DNA of 42,062 bases from an uncultured Butyricicoccus sp. (GTDB taxonomy: Bacteria > Bacillota > Clostridia > Oscillospirales > Butyricicoccaceae), in NCBI GenBank assembly GCA_944384745.1, contig CALWUO010000014.1, forward strand, positions 1 through 42,062. The letters run 5' to 3'. The notes below the pieces were generated by a model. The model did no database searches and was not told where the DNA came from. It was given only the letters and a program-made list of their open reading frames with translations. How positions within the stretch are numbered: the first letter of the stretch is position 1; each line of letters starts with the position of its first letter. Positions 16,342 through 24,609 of the stretch are shown here, in pieces. A program made the translations under genes and the position numbers.

Positions 16342-16670
16342 TAGACACCTACCTTTATTAAATTTTAAAACGAACAACAAATATTATAACATAAGAAAGG
16401 TCTATATTCTAGTATTTTGTATCAAAGTCGCATATTTTATAACTTTTATACGAATTTTACTTTAATCTTTTGTATAACACAATGAAACTTAGATAAAAAA
16501 ATTATCATTTTTAAGTAAAAAATAGTTTGATACGCTACTTTTATTTTATTTGATTAAAATAATGATAAATTAACATGATGTTTAGATAAATATAAATAAT
16601 ATTTCCATAAATTCTGTACACATCTTTAATTATTTGATAAAATAAACATATTAAGATTGGGGGTGTCTAT
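16342..16670. other. Divergent AT-rich intergenic region between the APC gene and the deacetylase
   Basis: No gene is seen in these 329 bases. On the minus strand a perfect TATAAT at 16383-16388 could serve the APC gene, with a weak TAGAAT at -35. On the plus strand a possible sporulation (sigma-E type) promoter for the deacetylase is TAATTAT at 16627-16633, 13 bases, then CATATTAA at 16647-16654. The middle holds several TTTGTAT-like words, possibly regulator sites, without clear symmetry. Confidence 0.4.
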
Positions 16671-17813
16671 ATGATAAAAAAAATAATATCAAGTGTGTTA
16701 ATTTCAACTGTTTTATTTTCCAATGTATATGCCACTAACTGGGGATTATCATATATAAATGGAATAAACCAGCCGCCAAACGGTGAAGACACAATGCAAA
16801 CACTTGCCCAGTATAATACATACTTTATGGGCGATATTTCACAAAAAACTATATATTTGACTTTTGATGCAGGCTATGAAAACGGATATACAAACACTAT
16901 TTTAGATGTGCTAAAAAAACAAAATGTACCCGCTGCATTTTTCCTTTTAGAACATTATATAGATGCAAATCCTGATTTAGTTAAACGTATGGTGAGTGAA
17001 GGGCATATAGTGGGCAACCATACAAGCAGTCACCCAAATATAACTAAAATATCAAATCAAAAACTTGTAAATGAAATTGATAATCTAAGCATAAAATTTC
17101 AAAACCTCACAGGCAGACCACTAGACCCATACTTTAGACCTCCAGAAGGTTCTTATACATATGATAAACTTCAAACTATGCAAAGTTTAGGATATAATAC
17201 AATCTTATGGAGTGTAGCTTATCCCGATTGGGACGTAAATAATCAACCATCGTATGAAAGTGCATTAAATATATTAAATAATCGCATACATAATGGTGCA
17301 ATTATACTTTTACATTCAACATCTTCAACAAATGCAGGTATTTTGGATACATTTATAACAAACCTTAAAAATCAAGGCTATGAATTCGCTTATTTATCAA
17401 GCTTACCTCAGCTTAATACAGGTATAGTTAAAGCTATTCCAAGCGATTGTAATTTTTATATTAACTCAAAGCCTGTAAATATAACATCATATCTATTTAA
17501 TGATACAAACTATATAAAACTGCGTGATTTTGCTGCGGCTCTTGATGGAACTCAAGCGGAATTTGCAATAGATTTTAAAGATAATCAAGTTACAATTACA
17601 AAAAACAGTGAATATATTTATACAGGTTCAGAACTTTCTGGCAAAGCAAATGTAACTGCAAAACAAGCTATAAATAGCAATGGAACATTTGAAAGTTGGA
17701 GTTCATATAATATTGAAAATAACAATTATATATCTATAAGAGAACTTTGTGAGGCTTTTGGAGTGCAAATCACATATGATGTTCAAACAAACAGCGTTAA
17801 TATGCAAGTGTAA
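16671..17813 (+). CDS. PdaA-like polysaccharide deacetylase with C-terminal copper-amine-oxidase-like (stalk) domain
   Basis: A secreted NodB-fold enzyme of 380 residues. Signal peptide 1-21 ends in VYA. The start of the mature protein (NWGLSY), then YFMGD, TIYLTFDAGYENG and VPAAFF, matches PdaA, which removes the acetyl group from muramic acid to form the muramic delta-lactam of spore cortex. Metal and catalytic residues: D66, H117 and H121 in GNHTSSHP, RPPEG, and LLHS. Residue 67 is Ala where general deacetylases have a second Asp; PdaA also departs there. Residues about 265-380 form an extra domain (NYIKLRDFAAAL and NYISIRELCEAFG) of the copper amine oxidase N-terminal type, a likely cell-wall-binding module that Bacillus PdaA lacks. 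GGGGGTG lies five bases before the ATG. Confidence 0.9.
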   Translation: MIKKIISSVLISTVLFSNVYATNWGLSYINGINQPPNGEDTMQTLAQYNTYFMGDISQKTIYLTFDAGYENGYTNTILDVLKKQNVPAAFFLLEHYIDANPDLVKRMVSEGHIVGNHTSSHPNITKISNQKLVNEIDNLSIKFQNLTGRPLDPYFRPPEGSYTYDKLQTMQSLGYNTILWSVAYPDWDVNNQPSYESALNILNNRIHNGAIILLHSTSSTNAGILDTFITNLKNQGYEFAYLSSLPQLNTGIVKAIPSDCNFYINSKPVNITSYLFNDTNYIKLRDFAAALDGTQAEFAIDFKDNQVTITKNSEYIYTGSELSGKANVTAKQAINSNGTFESWSSYNIENNNYISIRELCEAFGVQITYDVQTNSVNMQV

Positions 17814-17821
17814 TAAAACAA

Positions 17822-17846
17822 ACTCCCGATTTTTCGGGAGTATTTT
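17822..17846 (+). terminator. Terminator after the deacetylase gene
   Basis: ACTCCCGA, loop TTTT, TCGGGAGT (17822-17841), then ATTTT. The stem is a perfect 8 bp. Confidence 0.85.
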
Positions 17847-17866
17847 ACTGTAAAAGGAGAATTAAA

Positions 17867-18277
17867 ATGGAATTTCAAGTAAGTAAAAAACTATTAGATG
17901 ATGCAAAGGATATAAGACTAAAGGTTTTTAAAGAAGAACAAGGATTTAAACAGGAATTTGATGATATAGACAATATTGCAATACATATTGTTGGATATTT
18001 AGAAAATAAAGCTATTGCAACATGTAGAGTATTTTCAGAGGGAAACAGTTATCATATAGGACGTTTTGCAATTATAAAAGAGTGTAGGGGAAAGGACTAT
18101 GGTTTAGAACTTATGAAAAAGGCTGAACAAGTGATTAAAAGTTTAGATGGTAAAAAAATAGAAGTGTCTTCACAGCTTAGAGCTAAGGGTTTTTATGAAA
18201 AATGTGGATACATGGCTAAAGGTGAAATTTATATGGACGAATTCTGTCCACACATTCTTATGGTAAAGGAGATTTAA
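17867..18277 (+). CDS. GNAT family N-acetyltransferase
   Basis: A 136-residue single-domain GNAT. The N-terminal LRLKVFKEEQGF-like stretch (RLKVFKEEQGF, then EFDDID) and the acetyl-CoA loop IGRFAIIKECRGKDYGLELM, followed by SQLRAKGFYEKCGY, resemble the ElaA/YjcF-type branch. The acceptor substrate is unknown. AAAAGGAG precedes the ATG at 17867. It lies 2 bases upstream of the YitT gene, so they form a unit. Confidence 0.88.
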   Translation: MEFQVSKKLLDDAKDIRLKVFKEEQGFKQEFDDIDNIAIHIVGYLENKAIATCRVFSEGNSYHIGRFAIIKECRGKDYGLELMKKAEQVIKSLDGKKIEVSSQLRAKGFYEKCGYMAKGEIYMDEFCPHILMVKEI

Positions 18278-18279
18278 TT

Positions 18280-19152
18280 GTGAAATTAAAAGAAATAGAG
18301 CTGAAAAAATTATTTTTTCTAACAATAGCGGGTATTATAAACGCTTTTGGTATAACTGTATTTTTAGCACCTGTTAAATTATATGACAGTGGAATTTCAG
18401 GCACATCAATGCTATTATCTCAGCTTACACCTGAAAAATATGGGCTTTCATTATTTCTAATAATTTTAAATTTCCCTTTATTTTTATATGGTTTAAAAAG
18501 ACAGGGAAAGCTATTTACATTTTATGCGATTTACACAGTTACTATTTATTCACTTTTCGCATGGCTTATAACTGATGTTTTACCAATAGATGTAAGTATT
18601 GCATCACCGCTTGCGGGCTCAGATTTATTATTATGTGCTTTATTTGGCGGTATAATTTCAGGCTTTGGAAGTGGTCTTGCAATTCGTTTTGGTGGAGCTA
18701 TGGACGGCATAGAGGTAATGGCGGTTATATTTGCAAAAAAGCTTGGAATGTCTGTTGGTACATTCGTAATGGGGTATAATATAATTTTATACATTATATG
18801 TGGATTTTCAATTAATAGCTGGATTTTGCCGCTTTATTCCATTGTAACTTATATGGCAGCTTTAAAAATGGTTGATGCTATTGTTGAAGGTTTTGATAGA
18901 GCAAAATCAGTTTATATAGTTACAACAAAACATGAGGATATTTGTAAAGATTTATCCAATACATTTGAACAAGGTATTACTATACTTGATGCAAAAGGTT
19001 ATTTTTCTGGCACAGATAGAAAGGTAGTTTGGATAGTTTTAAACCGTTTTCAAATAAGTAGTATGCGTGAGATAGTTAATAAGATAGACCCTATGGCATA
19101 CATAGCAATTTATGATGTTGCAGACTTGTATAAGCTTGAGGAAAATAAATAA
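18280..19152 (+). CDS. YitT family membrane protein (DUF161 plus DUF2179)
   Basis: 290 residues: an N-terminal membrane part with about six spans (INAFGITVFLAPVKLYDSGISG, GGIISGFGSGLAIRFGGAMDGIEVMAV) and a cytosolic C-terminal DUF2179 domain (about 210-285) containing FDRAKSVYIVTTK, GITILDAKGYFSGTDRKVVWIVLNR and MDPMAYIAIYDV-like ends. The family is widespread in Firmicutes without an agreed transport substrate. It starts with GTG (18280), eight bases after AAGGAG inside the end of the GNAT gene. Confidence 0.92.
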   Translation: MKLKEIELKKLFFLTIAGIINAFGITVFLAPVKLYDSGISGTSMLLSQLTPEKYGLSLFLIILNFPLFLYGLKRQGKLFTFYAIYTVTIYSLFAWLITDVLPIDVSIASPLAGSDLLLCALFGGIISGFGSGLAIRFGGAMDGIEVMAVIFAKKLGMSVGTFVMGYNIILYIICGFSINSWILPLYSIVTYMAALKMVDAIVEGFDRAKSVYIVTTKHEDICKDLSNTFEQGITILDAKGYFSGTDRKVVWIVLNRFQISSMREIVNKIDPMAYIAIYDVADLYKLEENK

Positions 19153-19171
19153 AAAATGATATGTTTTTTTG

Positions 19172-19200
19172 TTAATTATGAGTATTTAATATTTTATAAT
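19172..19200 (+). promoter_or_regulatory. Possible promoter of the MATE-AEC pair
   Basis: TTAATT at 19172-19177, 17-base spacer, TATAAT at 19195-19200. The -10 is perfect and the -35 poor. Confidence 0.4.
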
Positions 19201-19249
19201 AATGGTGTAATCTGATAGCGGAAATTTTGAGAAAGAGTGGTAATTTTTT

Positions 19250-20593
19250 GTGACAAAGTCCATGACATCAGGTGGTCCTGCCCGCCTTATTTTTCTGTTT
19301 ACACTTCCGCTTTTAGGTGGAAACCTATTCCAACAATTTTATAATATGATGGACGCACTTATTGTTGGCAGAACACTGGGTGTAAATGCACTTGCAGCCG
19401 TTGGTTGCACAGGTAGTATAGTGTTTTTAATTATAGGTTTTGCTCAAGGTGTCAGTTCAGGTCTGGCTATTGTAACCGCTAGATATTTCGGTGCTGAAGA
19501 TTATGACGGTGTAAGGCGAAGTTTTGCCGCAAATATAGTAATAGGTACTGCTGTTACAGTGGTTTTAACAGCTATTTCAGTACCTGCTACAAGATGGATA
19601 CTTGAGGCTATGAATACACCAGTAAAAATTATTGATGATGCTTATAGTTATCTTGTTATTATCTTTATAGGCATTTTTGCGGTTATGATGTTCAATATTC
19701 TTTCTAATGTGCTTCGTGCATTAGGTGACAGCAGAACCCCACTTATTTTCCTTGTAATTGCAAGTATTTTAAATATAATTTTGGATTTTGCATTTATTCT
19801 AGGATTTAAAATAGGTGTATCTGGTGCGGCTCTAGCAACTGTTATATCACAGGTTGTATCTGGTTTGCTTTGTATAATTTATATTGCAAAAAAATTTCCA
19901 ATACTTCATGTTAAACGCAGTGATTTTAAACTGACTAATAGTGAAATAATACAGCATTTAACCGTTGGCATGCCTATGGGCTTTCAGGCTTCAATTATAA
20001 GTATAGGTGTTATAATTTTACAAATTGTTCTTAATGCACAAGGAGAAACAAGCGTAGCAGCATTTACAGCAGCACAAAAAGTTGAACAGATTATATTAAC
20101 ACCGCTTAATTCATTTGGTCTTACAATGGCAACATATGCAGCTCAGAATTATGGTGCGGGTGAGATGAAACGTATACAGATGGGTGTTAGAAGATGTAGT
20201 GCAATGTCACTTTCATATACAGCAGTTATTACAGCATTGGCTTTTTTTGCAGCAAGACCACTTTCTGGTATTTTCATTAAAGATTCACCACTTGCAAATG
20301 ATATGGCAGTTGCTTATTTACAGGTTACATGTGTGCTTTATTGGGCACTTTCAATGCTTTATATTTTAAGATATACATTGCAAGGATTGGGGCAGGGCTT
20401 AGTGCCTACAATAGCAGGTATAATGGAGCTTATAATGCGTGCAGTAGGCTGTATGGTTTTATCTAAATATTTTGGTTTTACAGGCATATGTGTAGCATAT
20501 TCACTTGCATGGCCAGGTTCACTTCTACCTCTTGCAATATCTTATATTATAACAACGAGAAAATTACTTAAAAAGGAAAAAACATGTATTTAG
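19250..20593 (+). CDS. MATE family efflux transporter
   Basis: A 447-residue multidrug and toxin extrusion type carrier with 12 hydrophobic segments in two MatE repeats (about 15-175 and 240-400). The opening GGPARLIFLFTLPLLGGNLF, then QQFYNMMDALIVGRTLG, and LRALGDSRTPLIFLV in the first repeat are typical of the clostridial DinF/NorM-like group. It should use a Na+ or H+ gradient to export cationic drugs or metabolites. The start is GTG at 19250 with GAGTGGT upstream; the first codons read MTKSMTSGGPA, so an ATG four codons later is an alternative. Its last 10 bases overlap the AEC transporter gene. Confidence 0.93.
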   Translation: MTKSMTSGGPARLIFLFTLPLLGGNLFQQFYNMMDALIVGRTLGVNALAAVGCTGSIVFLIIGFAQGVSSGLAIVTARYFGAEDYDGVRRSFAANIVIGTAVTVVLTAISVPATRWILEAMNTPVKIIDDAYSYLVIIFIGIFAVMMFNILSNVLRALGDSRTPLIFLVIASILNIILDFAFILGFKIGVSGAALATVISQVVSGLLCIIYIAKKFPILHVKRSDFKLTNSEIIQHLTVGMPMGFQASIISIGVIILQIVLNAQGETSVAAFTAAQKVEQIILTPLNSFGLTMATYAAQNYGAGEMKRIQMGVRRCSAMSLSYTAVITALAFFAARPLSGIFIKDSPLANDMAVAYLQVTCVLYWALSMLYILRYTLQGLGQGLVPTIAGIMELIMRAVGCMVLSKYFGFTGICVAYSLAWPGSLLPLAISYIITTRKLLKKEKTCI

Positions 20594-21501
20594 TTGTATT
20601 AGAGAAAATGTTAGAAATGTTTGTAATACTTATATTTGGTATTATAGCATTTAAAACAGGTATAATAGATGAAAATGCAAATAAACGATTGTCAAATTTG
20701 CTTTTAATGATAGTTTCACCGCTTGTAATAGTTGTGTCTTATCAACTTGAATTTGATAGTGAACTTTTACATGGTCTTGTTTTAGCATTAATAGCGTCTA
20801 TTATAACATATATTGTAACTATTTTTGTTTCAAAACCGCTTATTTCTAAGCAAAGTATAAATTATTCTGTTGAAAAAATAGCAGCTTTATATTCAAATTG
20901 TGGATTTATAGGAATACCGCTTATAAATGGTATTTTAGGTGCTGAGGGCGTATTTTATATGACTGCATATATGACCGTTTTTAATATTTTGGTTTGGACG
21001 CATGGCATTTTGGTTATGGAAAAGAACGCAAGCATAAAAAATGCATGGAAAAACCTGATAACACCAGCGGTTATAGCGATTTTTGCAGGATTATTGTTGT
21101 TTTTATTTAGAATAAGACTACCAGAAATTATATATTCGCCTATTGATATGATTGCATCTATGAATACACCTCTTGCAATGATAGTTGCTGGTTGCAATAT
21201 AGCACAAAGTAATTTATACAATAGTTTGAAAAAAATTAGAATTTATTATATATGTTTTCTAAAACTTATATTATTTCCTTTGATTTGCATACCAATTTTA
21301 ATGCTTATGCCTATTTCATTTGAAATTGCATTTACAGTTTGGATAGGCGTAGCCTGTCCAACAGGTGCAACAGTTATTATGTTTGCAGAAAGACATGAAA
21401 AAAATGCTCTTTATGCATCAGAAATCTTTGTTTTTTCCACGGTGCTTTCTATGGTAAGTATTCCATTATTATCAATTATAGCTAGTAATCTTTTAAAATG
21501 A
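20584..21501 (+). CDS. AEC family transporter (auxin efflux carrier type)
   Basis: A 305-residue membrane protein with about ten hydrophobic segments. The first part (KTGIIDENANKRLSNLLLMIVSPLVIV) and the central NCGFIGIPLINGILG loop are the hallmarks of the bacterial AEC/PF03547 family, which exports malate, malonate or similar organic acids; the second half has ACPTGATVIMFAERHEKNALYASEIFVFST. AAGGA precedes the ATG, which lies inside the end of the MATE gene, so translation is coupled. A terminator begins at the stop codon. Confidence 0.92.
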   Translation: MYLVVLEKMLEMFVILIFGIIAFKTGIIDENANKRLSNLLLMIVSPLVIVVSYQLEFDSELLHGLVLALIASIITYIVTIFVSKPLISKQSINYSVEKIAALYSNCGFIGIPLINGILGAEGVFYMTAYMTVFNILVWTHGILVMEKNASIKNAWKNLITPAVIAIFAGLLLFLFRIRLPEIIYSPIDMIASMNTPLAMIVAGCNIAQSNLYNSLKKIRIYYICFLKLILFPLICIPILMLMPISFEIAFTVWIGVACPTGATVIMFAERHEKNALYASEIFVFSTVLSMVSIPLLSIIASNLLK

Positions 21502-21531
21502 ACTGGAGTTTAAAAAAATTCCAGTTTTTTT
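21501..21531 (+). terminator. Terminator of the MATE-AEC operon
   Basis: AACTGGA (21501-21507), 12-base A-rich loop, TCCAGTT (21520-21526), followed by T7. The stem begins on the last base of the AEC stop codon. Confidence 0.82.
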
Positions 21532-21542
21532 ATTTATTATAA

Positions 21543-21571
21543 TCATTATTTTAAAAGCTCCTGCATAAGAT
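21543..21571 (+). promoter_or_regulatory. Possible sigma-E type promoter of spoIIID
   Basis: TCATTAT at 21543-21549, 14-base spacer, CATAAGAT at 21564-21571. This resembles the sigma-E consensus (KMATATT, 13-15 bases, CATACANT) with mismatches in both boxes. spoIIID is a known sigma-E target in Bacillus, which supports the call. Confidence 0.45.
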
Positions 21572-21595
21572 TGCTCTAAAAGGAGTGATTTTATA

Positions 21596-21868
21596 ATGAA
21601 AGGTATGCCAGAAGAAAGAGCTATTTGTTTAGCAGAATATATGATTGAAAACAGAGCTACTGTTAGACAAACAGCGAGTAAATTTGGTATAAGTAAATCA
21701 ACTGTACATAAAGATATAACAAGTAATTTATATAGGCTTAATCGTTCGCTTTATTTACAGGTGAGAGAAATAATGGATATAAATAAAAAAGAACGTCATA
21801 TAAGAGGAGGAAGGGCTACAAAAGAAAAGTATTTAAGGCAAAAAGAAACGGCTTACCATAAGATATGA
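21596..21868 (+). CDS. spoIIID: Sporulation transcriptional regulator SpoIIID
   Basis: A 90-residue DNA-binding protein of the mother cell, which turns genes of the sigma-E regulon on or off and leads to sigma-K. The helix-turn-helix is TVRQTASKFGISKSTVHKDIT (about 28-48), nearly the same as in Bacillus SpoIIID, followed by VREIMDINKKERHIRGGRATKEKY, the conserved second helix and basic tail. Length equals the family. AAGGAGTGAT lies upstream of the ATG. The gene is monocistronic and convergent with abrB. Confidence 0.97.
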   Translation: MKGMPEERAICLAEYMIENRATVRQTASKFGISKSTVHKDITSNLYRLNRSLYLQVREIMDINKKERHIRGGRATKEKYLRQKETAYHKI

Positions 21869-21878
21869 TAAACCGTTT
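21846..21878. terminator. Weak bidirectional terminator between spoIIID and abrB
   Basis: AAACGG(C)TTA and TAA(A)CCGTTT frame an imperfect stem (21846-21855 with 21869-21878) overlapping the end of spoIIID. There is a C-A mismatch on the plus strand and a T-G pair on the minus strand. Tails are AT-rich but not T runs. Confidence 0.35.
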
Positions 21879-21887
21879 ATATTATAT

Positions 21888-22130
21888 TTACTTAGAAGAC
21901 ATCTCAGCCATGCATTCATGACAGATATTTTTGCCCTTGAAGTTGATAATGTCTTTAGCATTTCCGCAGAAAATACAAGCTGGCTCGTATTTCTTTAAGA
22001 TAATCTGAGCACCATCAACATAGATTTCAAGTGCGTCTTTAACTTCGATGTCGAGTGTACGGCGAAGTTCAATTGGCAGTACAATACGTCCTAGTTCGTC
22101 AACTTTTCTTACAATACCAGTAGATTTCAT
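21888..22130 (-). CDS. abrB: AbrB family transition-state regulator
   Basis: An 80-residue protein. The N-terminal swapped-hairpin DNA-binding domain (MKSTGIVRKVDELGRIVLPI, then ELRRTLDIEVKDALEIYVDG) is almost the Bacillus AbrB sequence. The C-terminal 30 residues are of the clostridial type, with CIFCG and CHEC forming a possible zinc ribbon in place of the Bacillus oligomerisation region. AbrB represses stationary-phase and sporulation genes during growth. AAGGTAAGG lies before the ATG. It is transcribed divergently from spmA; the 80 bases between them hold TTGACA on the minus strand near 22168 but no good -10 partner. Confidence 0.93.
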   Translation of the reverse strand: MKSTGIVRKVDELGRIVLPIELRRTLDIEVKDALEIYVDGAQIILKKYEPACIFCGNAKDIINFKGKNICHECMAEMSSK

Positions 22131-22210
22131 AATGATTCCTTACCTTTCTTTTTGAAAAAATAGATACCTGTCAAATCAAACATGCTCAGAAATAGGGGGG
22201 ATAGACAAAA

Positions 22211-22798
22211 ATGTTGTCTAAATTATGGGTTAGTTTTTTAGGAATTAGTTTTATTTTTGGGGTTCTGACGAATAGAATGGACGTGGTTTCGGCAGCATAT
22301 ATAGAAGGTGCAGCGGCAGCCATAGAGCTTATTTTAAAAATTGTAGGGCTTATGTGTTTATGGTCTGGGGTAATGGAGATAGCTTATCAATCTGGGCTTT
22401 CCAGTCATATAGCTAGTTTAATGCGTCCGCTTTTAAAATTGCTTTTTGGTAAAGCCTCAAAAGATGAAAAAGCTATGGAACTTATAAGTGCAAATATAAC
22501 TGCTAATTTGCTAGGGGTTAGCAATGCAGCAACACCAATAGGTTTGCAAGCGGCTTCAAGGCTCTATCAAATATCAGGCAAAAAGGGAACACCAGATAGT
22601 GTGCTTACCCTAATTGTTTTAAACACAGCGTCAATACAAATAATTCCTACAACTGTTGCAGCCATACGTTCTAGTTATGGTGCAGCAAAACCATTTGATA
22701 TTATGCCAGCTGTTTGGGGGGCGTCATTGTGTTCGGTCGTCACAGTTTTATTTCTGGCACGAATGCTTAAAAACAGATTTCCAGATATCAGCGATTAA
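22211..22798 (+). CDS. spmA: Spore maturation protein A
   Basis: A 195-residue membrane protein with about five hydrophobic segments, of the nucleoside-recognition/Gate domain family. Markers include the opening FIFGVLTNRMD, LWSGVMEIA, the conserved core NITANLLGVSNAATPIGLQA, and SIQIIPTTVAAIR. SpmA and SpmB are needed for full dehydration of the spore core and heat resistance. A GGGGGGAT ribosome site precedes the ATG. It is followed by spmB after a 145-base gap, longer than usual. Confidence 0.95.
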   Translation: MLSKLWVSFLGISFIFGVLTNRMDVVSAAYIEGAAAAIELILKIVGLMCLWSGVMEIAYQSGLSSHIASLMRPLLKLLFGKASKDEKAMELISANITANLLGVSNAATPIGLQAASRLYQISGKKGTPDSVLTLIVLNTASIQIIPTTVAAIRSSYGAAKPFDIMPAVWGASLCSVVTVLFLARMLKNRFPDISD

Positions 22799-22871
22799 AA
22801 TCGCTAATAAAAGCTTGTGCATAATGTTTGTATGTTACAATTTGTATTATCCGCCATTTTGATTGAAAAGT

Positions 22872-22879
22872 TTGTCGAA
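22872..22879 (+). promoter_or_regulatory. Possible Spo0A box between spmA and spmB
   Basis: TTGTCGAA matches the 0A-box core exactly and lies in the 145-base spmA-spmB gap, which also holds an AGCGATT/AATCGCT hairpin at the spmA stop. An 8-base word is expected about once in a window of this size by chance, so the call is weak. Confidence 0.25.
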
Positions 22880-22943
22880 ATGTGGAGCATAAAGTAAAAA
22901 AATTACAAAATTTCAATTTTGATAAAAATGGGGTGGAAATACA

Positions 22944-23450
22944 ATGATTTCTGTCTTGGTACCATTTCTGTTGTTTGCAATTTGTGCATATGCACTTTAC
23001 ACTGGAATAGATGTTTTTTCTGTCTTTTTACAAGGTGCTAGAAAAGGATTAGATACAGCAATAGGTATATTACCAACGCTTATTGGTTTACTCACAGCAG
23101 TTTACATGATGAGAGCATCAGGAGTGATTGACCTAACTGGGGAGATATTATCTCCTCTGATGTCCATACTGGGTATTCCTAAAGAATGCACAGTTCTAGC
23201 ATTATTAAAGCCTATAAGTGGGGGTGGAGGACTTGCGGTAGGCAGTGAGATTATAAAAGCATATGGTGCTGATAGTTACTCAGGGAGAGTTGCTGCCGTT
23301 ATGCTTGGTGCATCAGAGACAAGTCTTTACACAATTGGCATTTACTGTGGGTACTTAGGAATAAAAAATACCCGATATGCAGTGCCAGTGGCGTTAGCTG
23401 GCGACATTGTGGCATTTGTCACATCGGCATTTTTCGTTAAAATATTTTAA
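22944..23450 (+). CDS. spmB: Spore maturation protein B
   Basis: A 168-residue membrane protein with four to five hydrophobic segments, paralogous to SpmA. Family motifs: KGLDTAIGILPTLIGLLTAVYMMRASG, LLKPISGGGGLAVGSEI and GASETSLYTIGIYCG. It works with SpmA in spore core maturation. GGGGTGG lies before the ATG at 22944. The gap 23451-23701 that follows is very AT-rich and shows only the crt terminator on the other strand. Confidence 0.95.
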   Translation: MISVLVPFLLFAICAYALYTGIDVFSVFLQGARKGLDTAIGILPTLIGLLTAVYMMRASGVIDLTGEILSPLMSILGIPKECTVLALLKPISGGGGLAVGSEIIKAYGADSYSGRVAAVMLGASETSLYTIGIYCGYLGIKNTRYAVPVALAGDIVAFVTSAFFVKIF

Positions 23451-23655
23451 TATGACAGGTTATCAACTAATATTATACATAATTATACTGAAAAATCTAC
23501 CCTTTTTTTAAAAATCGTCGTAGTGATTAAAAACATATGCTATGTTTTGTAAAAATTTTCAAGAATAACAAAAAAAGAATAAAAAAACCAGTAAAAAATG
23601 TCAAAAAATTAGGTAAAAATTATACAAATTTGATACAAAGTTGTGAATAAAACTA

Positions 23656-23693
23656 CAAGCCAAGTTTACACCCGAAATGCATAACTTGGCTTG
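23656..23693 (-). terminator. Terminator of the crotonase gene
   Basis: Minus strand CAAGCCAAGTT (23683-23693), 16-base loop, AACTTGGCTTG (23656-23666), then TAGTTTTATT. The stem is a perfect 11 bp; the T run is interrupted. Confidence 0.8.
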
Positions 23694-23701
23694 ATAATTA
23701 T

Positions 23702-24517
23702 TTATTTGTTGTTGAAATGTTTTGCAGGTTTATCTTTATTTTTATCTAAGAACCATGACATTCCATATTTTTGGTCTTCAGTTGCAAAACACTGACCAAA
23801 ACAGTTGCCCTCGAATTTAAGTGCAGAGTCAATATCCATTTGCATTCCAACATTGATAGCTTCCTTAGTTAGGGATACTGCAATAGGAGCTTGTGACGCA
23901 ATTTCATTTGCAAGTTTTAAAGCTTCTTCCATTAAATTCTCAAGAGGGTAAACGTTATTTACAAGTCCCATATTGAGAGCATCTTGTGCTGTGTAGTTGC
24001 CACGAGCTGTATAAAGCATTTCCTTAGCTTTGCCCATACCAACAAGACGAGCCAAACGCTGTGTACCGCCACAACCAGCGGTAATGCCTAAGCCAACTTC
24101 TGGTTGACCAAATAGTGCATTTTCAGAAGCAATTCTGATATCACAACACATTGCAAGCTCACAGCCGCCACCTAAGCAAAAACCATTTATTGCAGCAATA
24201 ACTGGACGGTGGAAGTTTTCAATCTTTTGACAAACTCTGTTAGCCTCATTGCCAAATAGTTTGCCTTCTGCAACAGTCTTTGTAGACATTTCAGAGATAT
24301 CAGCACCAGCAACAAAGGAGTTAACAGTTTTACCTTTTTTATTTACCACAGAAGAACCAGTTAGCACTACACAATAAACATCATCCATTTTTGCAAGTTC
24401 ATCAAAAGCTTCTTCAAGCTGACCATACATATCAGTAGAAAGAGCATTAAGAGCTTGCATATGCTCGATTTTTACAATCGCAACATGTCCTTGTTTTTCA
24501 ATTATAACATCTGTCAT
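23702..24517 (-). CDS. crt: Crotonase (enoyl-CoA hydratase / 3-hydroxybutyryl-CoA dehydratase)
   Basis: A 271-residue crotonase-fold enzyme, expected to interconvert 3-hydroxybutyryl-CoA and crotonyl-CoA. The oxyanion-hole segment SFVAGADISEM, the glycine-rich NGFCLGGGCELAMCCDIRIA with the first catalytic Glu, and FGQPEVGLGITAGCGGTQRL with the second Glu are all intact. It carries an insertion (NKKGKTVN) before the oxyanion-hole segment relative to clostridial Crt. It lies 92 bases behind the thiolase on the same strand, separated by a strong hairpin. The usual partners hbd, bcd and etfBA are absent from the window. Confidence 0.9.
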   Translation of the reverse strand: MTDVIIEKQGHVAIVKIEHMQALNALSTDMYGQLEEAFDELAKMDDVYCVVLTGSSVVNKKGKTVNSFVAGADISEMSTKTVAEGKLFGNEANRVCQKIENFHRPVIAAINGFCLGGGCELAMCCDIRIASENALFGQPEVGLGITAGCGGTQRLARLVGMGKAKEMLYTARGNYTAQDALNMGLVNNVYPLENLMEEALKLANEIASQAPIAVSLTKEAINVGMQMDIDSALKFEGNCFGQCFATEDQKYGMSWFLDKNKDKPAKHFNNK

Positions 24518-24558
24518 AATAAAAGTCCTCTTTTATTTAAAAATTCTTTATATAATTT

Positions 24559-24589
24559 AGTCCAAGGGAGGATAAACAACCCTTGGACT
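24559..24589 (-). terminator. Intercistronic hairpin between thl and crt
   Basis: AGTCCAAGGG (24559-24568), 11-base loop, CCCTTGGACT (24580-24589), a perfect 10-bp stem. On the minus strand the tail is TAAATTATAT rather than a T run, so it may be a partial terminator or an mRNA-stabilising element that sets the thl to crt ratio. Confidence 0.65.
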
Positions 24590-24609
24590 TTTAGCTTTAT
24601 ATTTAAAAA

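Noticed and set aside
22160..22175. TTGACA on the minus strand as abrB -35 box
   Set aside because: No acceptable -10 box lies at 16-18 bases; only AAAGAA-like sequence is present.
23451..23655. Possible small gene or RNA in the AT-rich gap after spmB
   Set aside because: No frame with a ribosome site and no stable stem other than the crt terminator next to it.
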